Positions 39,591-50,453 of a stretch of DNA of 64,000 nt are shown one piece after another (position 1 is the first letter of the stretch; every line of letters begins with the position of its first letter). Where the stretch lies: the NCBI GenBank assembly GCA_016618085.1, contig JABLTG010000025.1, positions 1 to 64,000 of the forward strand, written 5' to 3'. The notes beneath the pieces were generated by a model. It was not told the origin of the DNA. It saw only the letters and a list, made by a program, of their open reading frames with translations, and made no database searches. Made by a program: the position numbers and the translations under genes. This DNA is from Neovahlkampfia damariscottae. Its lineage: Eukaryota > Heterolobosea > Selenaionea > Neovahlkampfiida > Neovahlkampfiidae.

Positions 39591-41236
39591 ATGGCAAGCA
39601 AATTACTCATTGAAAACACATACGTACATGTGATTAATCAAGACACTGGAGATGTTTCAACAAAAATTGGACCTCAAAGAATCGTGTTAAAAGGAAATGA
39701 AAAATTTCTTGGTGATAGAAAAAACTGCGAAGTCATCAAAAAAGGAGAATTTGCGATTTTAAAAAATCCTTTTGATGAAAAAAATAATATTTGTCAAATG
39801 GGTGAAAGAAAAGTTATCGTGGGACCAACAGTTTATGCATTAAAATACAAAGAAGTAAATCAAAAAAAATTAACACAATCAGCTTTTTGAACAATATGCA
39901 ACACCTTCTTACTTATTGAATAGTACACAAGCTCTTCGTTGTGAAACTTTAGAAGACAATGGAAAATTAAAAGCTGGTGATGTTTGGCAAATTAAAGGAC
40001 CAACTTCTTTCATTCCAGATAAATACACAAATGTTATCAAAATTGTGAACTCAATATTGATTAATGATAATCAAGGTATTTATGTAATTAATACAAAAAC
40101 AAGTGAAAAAAAATTAGTCAAAGGTCCACAAAGTTATTTGTTAACATCTGATGAAGAATTGTATCAAAAAAAATTCTCAGAAATTGAGATTAAAGCATTA
40201 AAGTTATCTTCAACACCAACTCATATCGCTACAGTTGTGACTTTATTAGATGGTGATGTTCTTTGTGTTTTGGATGCTGAAAAAAAAGTAAAAAACAACA
40301 ATAAAACATTGCTCACATGTTTGACAGGAAAAAATTGAAATTGGACCAGGATTTAGAATTTTAGGACCTGAAGAACAAGTAAAAGTGTTATATTTAAGTG
40401 CTAAGAAACCAAAAATACCAAATCAAATTAAAGCAGCGATTATTAAAAAAGGGCCAAGTTTTATGAGTGATACTTTCATTGTTAGTACAAGAGATAATTG
40501 TCAATTGAATATGTACTGCACTTATAAATGGGAATTCATTGTTGATGAGAAACAAAGCAATTTAATTTTCTCAACAAATGATTTCATTGGATATGCTTGT
40601 AATACTCTATGTTCAAGAATTCGAGAAGAAGCAGCATCATACAATTTTGAAGAATTCCACAACAAAACTGTCAAAATTCTCAGAGATTCATTATTCAAAG
40701 ATAACGAAATTTCAGATTCAAATGGAAACAAAACTATTCATTTTGGTCTATTTTTTGAAGAGATCAATCTTTTAATTAGTGAAATAGATATCAGAAACAT
40801 TGAACCAACAAATCATGAAATCTCAAAATTATTACACGAAAGTATTAAAAGTAATATGAGAATGGTATGTTCAAAAATGGAACAAGAAGCAAACATGGAA
40901 GCAAAGAAATTAAACATCAAAGCTCAAGAAGATATTCAAAAAATTAAACAAAAACTTTTAGAAATTCAAAACAAAAATTTGAAATTAGAGACAGTTGAAA
41001 AAGCAAAGATTGAAGGTTTGGCATTAATCGAAAAAGCAAAAGCAGAAGATCAAGCAAAATCATTAATTGAGAAATCAACAATTGATTGGGAAAATCAAAA
41101 AATGAAAGATATAATTCAATTACTTTCACATGAAGATGGAAAGAAATATTTGGAACTTCAAAAAATTATCAACTTATCTGAAATATCACAAACTTGGTAT
41201 TTAAATAGTGACTCAAAAGTTGAATTGTTGAAATAA
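39591..41236 (+). CDS. Major vault protein-like, plus-strand paralogue
   Basis: Three exons (splices at about 39862-39888 and 40289-40330) give about 525 residues that align along their length with the minus-strand copy. 'YVHVINQDTGDVSTKIGPQR', 'ILKNPFDEKNNICQMGERKV' and 'GPTVYALKYKE' are vault-repeat strands. 'AGDVWQIKGPTSFIPDKYTN' and 'VKGPQSYLLTSDEELYQKKF' match the MVP segment before the shoulder. 'NCQLNMYCTYKWEFIVDE' is the shoulder and 'EKAKIEGLALIEKAKAEDQA' the cap helix. Divergence between the two copies is clear, so the duplication is not recent. It could form mixed or separate vault-like shells. Confidence 0.85.
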
Positions 41237-41318
41237 ATGTTTTTTAAGAAAAAAGGATCTTTTTGGATCAACAAAACAAATTGAAAAAAAAAAGAATGAA
41301 TTTTGAACAAAAGAAATT

Positions 41319-42634
41319 TTAATTTTTTTTCCATGGATAATTATCTGGTAATCCAGGAACAATTGGTAAACTTGGAATCAAATTAAAAATTCCTGGTAAA
41401 ATTGGAGGAACATTATTATCAATCACATGATCATTTTCAGATATTCCAGGTACAATAGGTTGCATCATCAAAGCACTTGGTGAAAATATTGTTGAAAGAT
41501 AATGTTGAGAATCAAGTTGTGATAAAATTTCTTCTTCAGTTTTTTGTTGACTTGTTGTATTCATTTGTAAACTTGATTTAAAAGATTCATAATCTTCATC
41601 ATCTTTTGCAAAAGCAGGTTGATTTTGATCACCCAGATCAATTGTACTTACATATTTATTGAGATAAACATTTTTTTTTCCATAGTTTTCTAAATTTTCC
41701 ATGAGTGGTTTTTGATCTAAAACTGAAGTTGTTGGTCTATTTGGATCTTCATCTCTTAAAGTACCATGAATTCTAGCTAAATCTCTTAATTGTTCTCTTT
41801 TTAATTCATTCTTTCCTTCTTCAATTGGAATTAATAATTTTAGAATCATTTGATTTGCCATATGTAGAGATTTATCATTATCAGATGTTACTAAAACATG
41901 TAAATCTTCATCTTCTCCTGGTATTGATTTTCCATATTTTCTGAATGTTTCAAAACCAGGTTTAGGTTTTATACTACCTTTACCTCGAATAGCAATTTTA
42001 GCTCTACATTCCTTTTTAAAATAATTTAGAAATTTTAAATAATAAATTATACCATTTCCATTTGTCTCTGAGTTTTACCTCTTGGTCCAATAATTAAACC
42101 AATAAAATTATAATCTGGGTTTTTGTCCATTGGAATCCAAATTTTTTGAGTAACTTTTTTAGGTTCTGGATGATATTCAGGTACTGTAAACATTGGATGA
42201 AGTTCTTGTGCTTCTTTAATCAATTGTTGTCTTTCTTTTTGTAGTCTTTGTTTTATTCTTTGATCTCTTGTGTTGGATTTTACACCTCTACTATCATAAA
42301 TAGGTTCAGGTGAAGGTGATCTTCTTTCTGAATCATCAACTATGATTTCACTTGATAAACGATTGTTTATTTCGTCTAATCTTCCACGAATAAGAGAAGC
42401 ATTTAAAGCTTCTTCATTTAAACCCCATGGAAGTAATAATGGATGTCCAGGAAGGTATACTTTAACGTTTGACCAACGTGATATTTTCTTTGGTTTTGGT
42501 TTTGAAGTCAAAAGAGACTCTTTTGGTTGTTCTTGAAATTTTGGTAAATTTAAGACACTTGGTTGTTCTATATCATCTTCTCTCTTTCTTTTATGAGATT
42601 TTGAGTACAAATTATCTGGTGGTGGAATTTCCAT
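41319..42634 (-). CDS. SF1: Splicing factor 1 / branchpoint-binding protein
   Basis: SF1/BBP recognises the intron branchpoint in early spliceosomes. The N-terminal helix-hairpin domain is visible ('WGLNEEALNASLIRGRLDEI', 'SRSP-like SERRSPSPEPIYD'-type serine-proline site). It is followed by 'RLQKERQQLIKEAQELHPMF' and the KH-QUA2 domain: 'IWIPMDKNPDYNFIGLIIGP', 'RGKTQRQMEM' and, after an intron at about 42008-42049, 'ECRAKIAIRGKGSIKPKPGF' and 'DEDLHVLVTSDNDKSLHMAN'. QUA2 is 'IEEGKNELKREQLRDLARIH'. The C-terminus is short and proline-rich, with no zinc knuckle seen. A branchpoint factor is expected in a genome with so many tiny introns. Confidence 0.92.
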
Positions 42635-42834
42635 CTTTCCTCTGTTTGTTTGGTTGTTATTGAAAAAAAAAATGTTATGATTGGATGAAAAAAAAAAAAC
42701 TTAAATTATTTTTTTCAATGCTTCTCAATTTTATAATAATAGAAATCAAAATTAAAATTATTTTTAGAAAGTTGTTTATTGGTCAAAATGGGTGACCGTT
42801 GTTTATTTGCTTGAATTTTTTTCTGTGCAAAAAC

Positions 42835-44006
42835 ATGGAGAGAATTAGAAACTGGTTATTGCATAAAATAGAAACTGATAAAACTGTACAAAAATTTCAA
42901 AAACTATGCGGAGTTAAAAAAGATAAAGGAAATTCATTTACCATTTCAAGCAAAGCACTCCACCTTTATTTCACTATCGGTTCATTATTCGGCTATGAAT
43001 TATTTTATATGTTATTTTTTTCATACCTCGCATGGAATGATTCAATTTCAAGAACAGTTCGTTTAGTTGCTTTATGGGCAACAACAAAGTAACATTCCAT
43101 CAACAAAACTAATTTTAAAAGTTATATTGGTAGAAAAAAACAATATTTTTTAATTTTTTTATTAGCGCATGCAATTAAAGATACAATGAGATTACCAAGA
43201 CCAAATGCTCCAGACGTTGTTAAAATGGATAAAACTTGTGAAACAGAATATGGATTTCCTTCATCACATTCAATTGCAGCAGCTGGTTTATCGCCTTATT
43301 TATGTTATATGCTTGTGACTGAAATTGATAGTTTGTATTTTAAAATTTTCATAATTTGTTTTACGCTTTTTCATACTTCATCAATGACCCTCAGTAGATT
43401 ATATATGGGAGCTCATTCTATTGTTGACTGTAATAAAAAAAAAATCATCACTAATTCACAATGAATCTAGGTATCGCTGGTTATTCATTAGGTTTAATCG
43501 CTTTTGCTTTTTTTGTTCGTTATGGAGATAGTTATTACAATTGGGTTATTGAAAAAGACTTCACTTATACTTCAACTGTTTTAATTTTAGCAACTTTATC
43601 ATTGTTATACTGCTATCCATTTCCGGAAAAATATACAACTGCTTTTGGTGATTCAGCTGCATCTATTTGTGTTTTACTTGGTATTTCTTTGGCTTCAAAT
43701 GTACATGCTCACAATAATATGTTGGAATTCTTTTCAAAATCAAGTTCGCATCTTGAACATGGATTTGTTTGGATGTTTGGTATCGTAATTGCAAGATTAT
43801 TGGTTGGATATTTTATAATATTTGCGACTAGATTAATTTTCAAATCATTAACTTTATCAATTGTTCATAGAATGACATCATTAGATCCGGAAACAAAAGA
43901 TTCATACACAAAAGAAGTTCCAACAAAATTAGTAGTTTATTCAATGATTGGATGGAATTGCGTTTATACTGTACCTTTAATTTTTGCAAAACTTGGTTTA
44001 AATTAG
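42835..44006 (+). CDS. Sphingosine-1-phosphate phosphatase (PAP2 family)
   Basis: The start ATG at 42835 follows an ATTGGTC box by about 55 bases. Three exons give about 370 residues with eight or so membrane helices. The lipid phosphatase motifs are complete: C1 'KDTMRLPRP', C2 'EYGFPSSHS' and C3 'SRLYMGAHSIVD', with the second splice (intron about 43430-43469) falling just after the C3 aspartate. This order and the 'GFPSSHS' form match SGPP-type enzymes of the endoplasmic reticulum, which remove phosphate from sphingosine 1-phosphate. The first intron's acceptor (about 43135 or 43165) is not certain. The gene ends in TAG. Confidence 0.88.
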
Positions 44007-44070
44007 TTTAGATCAAAAAGAATAAATTTTCCGATATTTTTTTTCTACCAATAAAACAAACACTTTCGAA

Positions 44071-44311
44071 CATGTTGATGTCTCAACTAAAAGACAAAGA
44101 CTCAAAAGAAATCAATGATCAATTAAAATTCAAATGTAATAGCAACTCAAATATCTAAAAAAAAAGCATGTAGTGAACGAAGAAGAAATCGAAAATTTGT
44201 ATAATTTTTTTTTGTAAACTAAAAAGTTTGACAGCAAAAAAGTAACATTTCTTTTTACTCATTCCTAGAAATTTATTTGAAGATGAATTGAGATTTTTAC
44301 AATTTCCATAA
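44071..44311 (+). CDS. Four-exon micro-gene encoding about 47 residues
   Basis: Exons at 44071-44134, 44173-44197, 44227-44241 and 44269-44311 are separated by GT..AG introns of 38, 29 and 27 bases. Only this splicing keeps one frame to a stop. The protein begins 'MLMSQLKDKDSKEINDQLKF', continues 'KLNEEEIENFLTAKKNLFED' and ends 'ELRFLQFP'. A CCAAT box (TACCAATAAAAC) lies 20 bases before the ATG. It is a short acidic helical protein; no family was recognised. Its end overlaps the 3' end of the opposite zinc-ribbon gene by 15 bases. Confidence 0.5.
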
Positions 44312-45061
44312 ATTTTCAATATGAAGATCATCCTTATTTTTATAATTTCGACATGAAACATTGATACATATTCTATGTGAATCCTCTAAAAATCCCATTT
44401 CGTCACCACAATACCCACACATGTAAGATAATTGTGTTGGATGATAAATTGCAGATGCTTCTGTTCTTGATTCATTTTCACTTTCGGTTTGGGAAATTGT
44501 TTTTCTTTGTGATAAAAATTGAATTTCTGAAGATGTCCCTAATGGATGAGTGAAGTACAATACATGAAATGTTTTTGCAGTTTTTGTTGAAATATTTTCT
44601 GAGTATTTCTTGAGGGAATTGCCTGAAATTGAATTAAATTCTACGTAATTAACACAGAATTCATGATCTTTTTGACAATAACATTCCTCTATTTTTTTGA
44701 TAGATTCAATTTTTTGTCCAAACGTGATATAGAGCTTTATTCTGCATTTATTTATTTGAGATAGAAACAAAACTCTGAAAGGAGAGATAATCCAGATTGT
44801 GTCATACATAATTGTTCTATTCAAATAAGCATTAAATATGTCTACTGAAAATTTGAAACAAATTATTTCAAGACTTTTTTTTGGTTCTGATGAAAATCTA
44901 AAATCAACAGGATGCCTAATACAAATCCCTTTCTGTATCGTGTCAATCATTTTTCCCATATCCAGGATTTTTTGAATTTCATGTTCATATTTTTTAGTGT
45001 AATTACTCATTGATAACATTCGAAACTGTTGTTGCATGAACAAATTCATGATCAAATTCAT
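44297..45061 (-). CDS. Uncharacterised protein with C-terminal zinc ribbon
   Basis: The start at 45061 ('MNLIMNLFMQQQFRMLSMSN') is chosen because an ATTGGTTC box lies about 15 bases upstream. The 254-residue protein has a beta-rich middle ('KKSLEIICFKFSVDIFNAYL', 'KCRIKLYITFGQKIESIKKI') and a C-terminal C4 zinc ribbon, 'YMCGYCGDEMGFLEDSHRIC' followed by I-N-V-S-C-R. The spacing C-x2-C ... C-x4-C would bind one zinc. I do not recognise the family. It is convergent with the micro-gene and divergent from the EF-hand gene. Confidence 0.6.
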   Translation of the reverse strand: MNLIMNLFMQQQFRMLSMSNYTKKYEHEIQKILDMGKMIDTIQKGICIRHPVDFRFSSEPKKSLEIICFKFSVDIFNAYLNRTIMYDTIWIISPFRVLFLSQINKCRIKLYITFGQKIESIKKIEECYCQKDHEFCVNYVEFNSISGNSLKKYSENISTKTAKTFHVLYFTHPLGTSSEIQFLSQRKTISQTESENESRTEASAIYHPTQLSYMCGYCGDEMGFLEDSHRICINVSCRNYKNKDDLHIENLWKL

Positions 45062-45132
45062 TTCAAAAGAACCAATCAAATTGAATTATACAAAAGAAAA
45101 ATTTATATCTTTGATTGTTTCTAATTTATCAA

Positions 45133-45465
45133 ATGTGGTTCAGTTTGTTTCGAGAAGGAAAAATATCAAAATTCTTGACATTACTTTATCCAGGTTTGTA
45201 CAATGTTTATTTTTTATTATTTAATAGATGCTCCTGTTGATGTTTTTGGAAATATTTTGTAACAAAAGAAGAAATGAAAAATTTCAGAACAAAAGTGTTT
45301 CATGCTGAAGGAAAAGATGTCAATGATTCAAATATCATTGAAGGTATTGATAATTGGGTGACCAAAATGTTCTCTATAATTGATAAAAATACTGATGGAA
45401 AAATTACAAGAGAAGAAATGCATGCAGCATGTGAAAAGGACTCCTCTTTGATTGATGAACTCTAA
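45133..45465 (+). CDS. Small EF-hand calcium-binding protein
   Basis: The secure part is the frame 45274-45465, with 'EEMKNFRTKVFHAEGKD' and a canonical EF loop in 'IDKNTDGKITREEMHAACEK' (D, N, D, G, I and E at calcium-loop positions 1, 3, 5, 6, 8 and 12). An upstream exon starting 'MWFSLFREGKISKFLTLLYP' at 45133 can be joined in frame to 'EEMKNF' by a GT..AG intron ending at about 45271. Its length would be longer than others here, so this join is tentative. The protein is about 85 residues, a calcium sensor type of unknown target. Confidence 0.5.
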
Positions 45466-45572
45466 AATGTTGATAAAATCTTTAATTTATTTCTCATACC
45501 TTTTTCATCTTGGCTTAGACAGTTTATAAATAGATTGGAAGTTTTTTTGAACCAATCATTCTGCTTTCAACA

Positions 45573-46337
45573 ATGAACTATAATCAACAACAAGGCTCAT
45601 TTGGCAACCAACCACAACAAAACTACAATGGAATGATACCACAACAACAACAAATTTATGGTGGAAATATTCCACAACAACAATACCAAAGTCAAAACGA
45701 TGTTCAATCACAACTTCAACAACTTCAACTTCAACTTCAATCACAACAAAAAGAAATTGATGATTTAAAAAAAATGGTTTATGACCTTCAAAAACACAAC
45801 AAAAGTCAAGATGTCTTTAACAGTAATGTGCCACAATATCAAAATCAAACAACTCAAGTATTTTCTGGACAAATCCAACAACCACAACAAAGTTATTCCG
45901 GACAAATTCAACAAGGTTATTCTAATCCAATTGGAAAAAATTATCCAGTTTACAGATATGTATCAAGTGTTCCACATTATAAATACTACATTTCAACTAG
46001 CTTAGATGATGCACCAAAGGGATTTCAAAGAGATAAAAAATTTCACAATTTTAATTGTCCTGATCCAAGTTTACCTAATGTAATCCCTATTTACAGAATC
46101 AAATGTTTAACTTATCCTTCACAAGGATATCTTTATCGTAAAGAAAAAATGGAAACAAAAGATTGGTCAGTTGACGGAATATGCTGTTATTTATTCAAGT
46201 ATCCAGGAGATATGTTGATTCCAATTTATTTACAACCTTGTCAGAATCCACATCGTGAAATTATAAATCCAAAATCAAATACTTCTGGATCATGGAAAGA
46301 TTCTGAAATTCTTGGATATGCTTATGAAGAAAAATAA
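45573..46337 (+). CDS. Glutamine-rich protein with C-terminal DUF5648-like repeats
   Basis: A single-exon protein of 254 residues starting 24 bases or so after a GAACCAATC box. Residues 1-120 are Q/N/P/Y-rich ('GNIPQQQYQSQNDVQSQLQQ', with a coiled-coil patch 'QSQQKEIDDLKKMVYDLQKH'). Residues 120-254 have 'YPVYRYVSSVPHYKYYISTS', 'VIPIYRIKCLTYPSQGYLYR' and 'GYAYEE' units, a P-x-Y-R ... Y-Y-T/S pattern like the sugar-binding DUF5648 or beta-trefoil-like repeats. No signal peptide is seen, so it is probably intracellular. The glutamine-rich half is prion-like in composition. Confidence 0.6.
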   Translation: MNYNQQQGSFGNQPQQNYNGMIPQQQQIYGGNIPQQQYQSQNDVQSQLQQLQLQLQSQQKEIDDLKKMVYDLQKHNKSQDVFNSNVPQYQNQTTQVFSGQIQQPQQSYSGQIQQGYSNPIGKNYPVYRYVSSVPHYKYYISTSLDDAPKGFQRDKKFHNFNCPDPSLPNVIPIYRIKCLTYPSQGYLYRKEKMETKDWSVDGICCYLFKYPGDMLIPIYLQPCQNPHREIINPKSNTSGSWKDSEILGYAYEEK

Positions 46338-46339
46338 AT

Positions 46340-46813
46340 TTATTTTTTCGTAAATTTTTTTAAATCGATTTGATGTTTTTCCAAGACATATTCTTTTGCG
46401 TCTTTTCCTGAAACTTCTACACCTTTTCCAGTAAGTTTTACAAGGTCTCCTTCTTTATGATAAGTACCAATTACAGTTCTTGTTGTTGTTGATTGAAATT
46501 CGTTAAAAGTAAATTTTAAATCTTTCGTGAATTTAATTTGTGTTTTTAATTCTCCTTCTTCAAAGACATATGTACCATCAAAACTATCTTCTCTTTTATA
46601 ATTTTTCAAATCAACTTCTGTATCCAATAAAAATTCTTGGGCTTCTTTTCCTACAACTTCAACTCCTGAACCTTTTAATTTAATTTTTTCGCCATTTTTT
46701 TCATAAATTCCAATAACTGATTTAGAAGTATCTTCTTTTATTTCTTTGAAACTAAATTTTGAATCCTTAGTAAACTTTATACTAATTCCACCTGATACAT
46801 AAGTTCCGTCCAT
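46340..46813 (-). CDS. Two-repeat beta-barrel-like protein
   Basis: A 157-residue protein made of two tandem copies of about 77 residues. Copy 1 starts 'MDGTYVSGGISIKFTKDSKF' and copy 2 'FDGTYVFEEGELKTQIKFTK'. Both have 'SVIGIYEKNGEKIKLKGSGV' / 'TVIGTYHKEGDLVKLTGKGV' and end in a 'VDLKNYK' / 'IDLKKFTK' strand. The FTKDxKFxF ... GTYxKxGxxIKLxG pattern suggests a small lipocalin-like or META-like sheet. No signal peptide. Its stop is 2 bases from that of the opposite DUF5648-like gene. Function unknown. Confidence 0.65.
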   Translation of the reverse strand: MDGTYVSGGISIKFTKDSKFSFKEIKEDTSKSVIGIYEKNGEKIKLKGSGVEVVGKEAQEFLLDTEVDLKNYKREDSFDGTYVFEEGELKTQIKFTKDLKFTFNEFQSTTTRTVIGTYHKEGDLVKLTGKGVEVSGKDAKEYVLEKHQIDLKKFTKK

Positions 46814-47153
46814 TTCTCTTCAAATTTTTTGATTGTTGAAAGACGTGCTGAAATTGACCAATGAAACAACACAACGAATCAAATCGAAAGTTTGTTCAAT
46901 TTTCAGGAATGACAAAAATACACATAATTTTAAAGGGAAAATAAAGGTTCTCAAATAAAAGAATTTTTTAATTTTGATATTCTACACATAAGTTTTGAAT
47001 ATTATTAAATTGAGTTTTCGAAATTATATTGTGTAGAATACAACAGAATGATCACGTCAATCAACTTTAAACCTTGTAAGTGCTTGTATAAAGCAGGTTG
47101 AATACAAAGAGTTCCAGTAAATCCTTTTGATTTGTCTTTTTTTTTATCATTTC
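46814..47153. other. AT-rich intergenic region
   Basis: Apart from a GACCAATG/ATTGGTC box near 46856 serving the two-repeat gene, I see nothing recognisable here. Confidence 0.5.
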
Positions 47154-48061
47154 CTAGTTCAATAATTGTTGTTCAGTATTACATATAGAACACACTTTTC
47201 TATGTTCTATCATCTCTTTTTTATTTTTTGGCTTTTCAATTTTTTTTTCTTGAATAATTTTCCATTTGGATAGTATTTTTCCAGTAATATGCCAAATATC
47301 AACATTGATACTAATATCTTTGTCATCACATAATATTTTAAATTCTTTCATTCTTTTAATAGAATCAGGGCATCCATCTCCGGTTATAGAATCAACTGAA
47401 AATAATTTAAAAGAAACTCGATATAAAACTCTGTAAAATCTACAATATTCAAATTTTCAAAAATTGAGTCAATATAAAAGATAAAAAAACATTTCTGTCC
47501 ATCACAGAAGATCCATCTTTCAGTTTCTCTGAACTTCTCCATTCATATAAATGATCTTTATGGCATTTTAGTACAACAACCAAGGTACTTCCTTCAAAAT
47601 ATTGACGAAAAATGTTTAACTTGTATTTACAATGAAAGCATTCGGTTCCATTGTAATTAAAGAGTTCTTTTACTTTTTCTACTGATATTATAATATTTCT
47701 ATCTATTTTTGAATCTTCATCTGAAGTATAACCTATTGCTTCATCATCTGAAGAATCTAAATCTATTTCATCAAGTGATAATTTTCGTTGAGACTTTCTT
47801 AAAACACCTAAGTCCTTCAAAAAAGTGTTCTTTTTATGTGTTTCCTCCTTTTGAACAACTTTTGTAAAGTATTGAATTTTATTGTACAAGAAATTCTCCA
47901 CAATTATAACAATACAAATTTTGTTTTCTTTTTCTCTGTTTCACGACTTTATTATTTTCAATCACTTCTATTTTGTTTTCTAATTCTTCAGGTAAGTGAT
48001 AGCATGGACGTTCAACGTATCCTTTCAAACATACACAACAAGTAAATGTTTGGTTTTTCAT
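47154..48061 (-). pseudogene. Transposase-like remnant with CxxC zinc-binding head
   Basis: The N-terminal part has 'FTCCVCLKGYVERPCYHLPE' and 'NLYCYNCGEFLVQ' (CxxC pairs). The middle has 'ECFHCKYKLNIFRQYFEGST' and 'CHKDHLYEWRSSEKL'. The last part has 'VDSITGDGCPDSIKRMKEFK' and 'INVDIWHITGKILSKWKI', which resemble the G-D-x-x-x-DS and D-x-WH segments of Kolobok-like DDE transposases. The three parts lie in different frames. One gap could be an intron, but I could not find splices that join all of them, and the protein ends early. An ATTGG box stands 10-20 bases before the start, so a captured or domesticated transposase now decaying is possible. Confidence 0.4.
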
Positions 48062-48308
48062 TTTTCATCCAATCATTTTTTTTCACTGCTCTATTGTTGA
48101 ACACTTTTTGATTCTTTCATCTTCGCAGATTCAACAATTACGGAATTTACTACAATCATGGAAGGTTAATTGTGACAAGAAAAAAATTTGAAGAAATAAT
48201 ATTTTTCTTGGTGATTTGTCAAATAATTTTATTCTGAAGGAACTAAAAGAAAAAAAAAAAAAAAAATTCATTTTCAATTTTTTTACACCAAGTTATTAAT
48301 TTTTTTTT

Positions 48309-49946
48309 TCAACCAAAAATTTTTACCAGAATCCAAACTAAAGCAATGAACAAACCAAGTCCCATACAGACACTCAATAAATATCTTTGTTTTTTTGGTG
48401 TTGGTTTAATTCTTGTCAAATATGTATGATAAACGGAATCTGATATTCTTTTTATTCCAAACCAAACTCTTTGTAATGGAGCTATTGTAATCTGCAATTC
48501 TGACCAAACTTTCCTCAATTCTTCTGTTCTTGAAGCAACATTTGCACCTGCTTGAACAACATCTTGGGCAGGACTTATAAAATCTTTTATTTTCATTAAT
48601 GGATAAATGACTGCATAATAAATCAATTTTATCAATTCAAATAAAGTTGAAAAAACAACAGAAATTGCTTCAAGTGGTCCATAAAATAACCAAGTGATTA
48701 AATTTTTGATATTCAACAAAAAGTTGAATAAAATTTGAAAAAAATTCAAAGGTATTGTTAAAACATAACTAAATAAATTCTTCAAATGATTAAAAATCAT
48801 TGAAATTGGTTGAGAAATTGTCCAAAACAAATTGATAATTGGATCAAAATAACTTCCAATTAATGAACAATAATCAAGTAAAATACCCCATGCCTGAGAT
48901 ATCAATGGAAATCGAATTTCAAATAATTTTCCAAATACCAAACCAATTCGATTGAATATCAACGGAAATAATAATACAATTCTATTTTCTAGTAATGGTT
49001 CAATAATTGGGCCAAAAACTTTTCTAATAGCATCTCCAACAAAGGGCAAATGTTTGTACAAATCATAAAAACCCCAAAATAGAGATATAATGATATAAAC
49101 GTTAACAAAAAAAGTAACAAATAATCTGACATAATATGAGTAATAAATTGGTATTCTAAATTTGAATTCTTTTTTTTTTCTTACCTATATCGATTTACAA
49201 ATGTACACCAACTTGGTAATTGTTTGATTGATAATTTCAATAATCTTTTGTCACTTTTTAACACAATTTCATCAAAATAAGTTGCTGAATCCTGTTTTTT
49301 ACATTGTAAAAAGAACATATCTGTGCTTGACAAAGGAAAAAGTTGAGTTTTTTTTTTGTGATTACCATAAAAGAGGATTGTCATGTTTCTTTTTTCTAAA
49401 AAGTTCTATGGCTATTATTACATCTTCACAAGGAGCATATTGAAAATCTAAACCTGATATTTCATCAAATGAAATGGTCAAAGTCTCTCGAACATTCATT
49501 CTTGGAGTTCTAAACCCAGGATCGATAATTTGTTTTAATTGTTTGCTTAAACTTTGATCTTTGTAGTTATTGAGTTTTAATATAATGCATTTTTTATGAG
49601 GACGAGCATCTACTGTTATTGTTGGTTTTTCATAAGCATAATGAAATTCATTTTTGTATAATTTTACAGCTTGAAAAACTCCTAGTAGTTTACTACCTTC
49701 TTCTGCACTTCTTGAAGTTGGTGAACTGCCATTTTGGTTATAAGAGTTTGCAGTTAGTGGTGATTCCATCACTTTATTTAAATTTTTAAGTGGTGGTGGA
49801 CTTTCAAATAATTTCTTCCTCAACCTGAGTTGACTTTCTTCTTCGTATTGTGGAGAAGGACTTGGTGTGAATTGATAAGGTGGAGGTGTAACATTCACAA
49901 GAGGTGTTTCCATCTCTTCGTGTAAGTTTTTGATTGGTTGATCCAT
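48309..49946 (-). CDS. Multi-helix membrane protein with N-terminal cytosolic domain
   Basis: Three exons join at about 49342-49383 ('NPLLC' to 'TDMFFLQCKKQDSA') and 49156-49186 ('FVNRYR' to 'IPIYYSYYVRL'). The protein has about 510 residues. The N-terminal 100 residues are proline/serine-rich and disordered ('VNVTPPPYQFTPSPSPQYEE'). A folded beta-rich domain follows ('HKKCIILKLNNYKDQSLSKQ', 'FDEISGLDFQYAPCEDVIIA'). After it come a membrane helix ('LFVTFFVNVYIIISLFWGFY'), a long amphipathic and hydrophobic region ('LTIPLNFFQILFNFLLNIKN') and a final anchor ('LLSVCMGLGLFIALVWILVK'). It suggests an organelle-membrane protein. I do not recognise a family. Confidence 0.6.
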
Positions 49947-50034
49947 TTTTTGAATTGATTTATCTTCAATAATTTAACATGAATTCAAAAACTTAAATAT
50001 TTCTCTCCAACCGTTTTTTTTAAACCAATCAAAG

Positions 50035-50313
50035 ATGTATTGGAAATCAACTTCATTTCGGAGTAGAAAATTGTTCCTAGCTGCTTTGAAAGAACCAAAC
50101 ACCTACTACTTTGGAATTACAACAATTCTTCTTTTTGGAGGTTCCATTAAATTTGGTTATAATAACATTATTACAAGAAATAAAAACCGAGAAGATGAAT
50201 TGGAAATTCTTGAAGGAATAAAGTAAGAATATACATTATTCTAACTGAAAAATAGACAAAATACAAAAAAATTCAAACTTTCCAGAAATATTTATGATCC
50301 ACCGATGAAATAA
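50035..50313 (+). CDS. Small single-pass membrane protein
   Basis: Two exons with an intron at about 50223-50255 give 'MYWKSTSFRSRKLFLAALKE', a membrane helix 'YYFGITTILLFGGSIKFGYN', a charged stretch 'NREDELEILEGIK' and the tail 'SRNIYDPPMK', about 80 residues in all. The basic start and single helix fit a small mitochondrial inner-membrane subunit or assembly factor, but nothing fixes the family. An ACCAATC box ends 5 bases before the ATG, the closest spacing in the window. It is divergent from the membrane-protein gene at 49946. Confidence 0.55.
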
Positions 50314-50453
50314 AAACCAAAAAAAAAAAATAAAAAGGAGAATTTAATAAAGTGAAAAATTTATCAGAAGTGGTTAGTTGTGACAAGATTTAATTTCTCT
50401 TATTTTTCTTTTTTTCGAACCAATCACCATCTCTTTGTTTTTTTTGAAAGTCG

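Noticed and set aside
45573-45760. CAA-rich stretch resembling a simple repeat or array
   Set aside because: It is the glutamine-rich coding part of a continuous gene, not spaced repeats.
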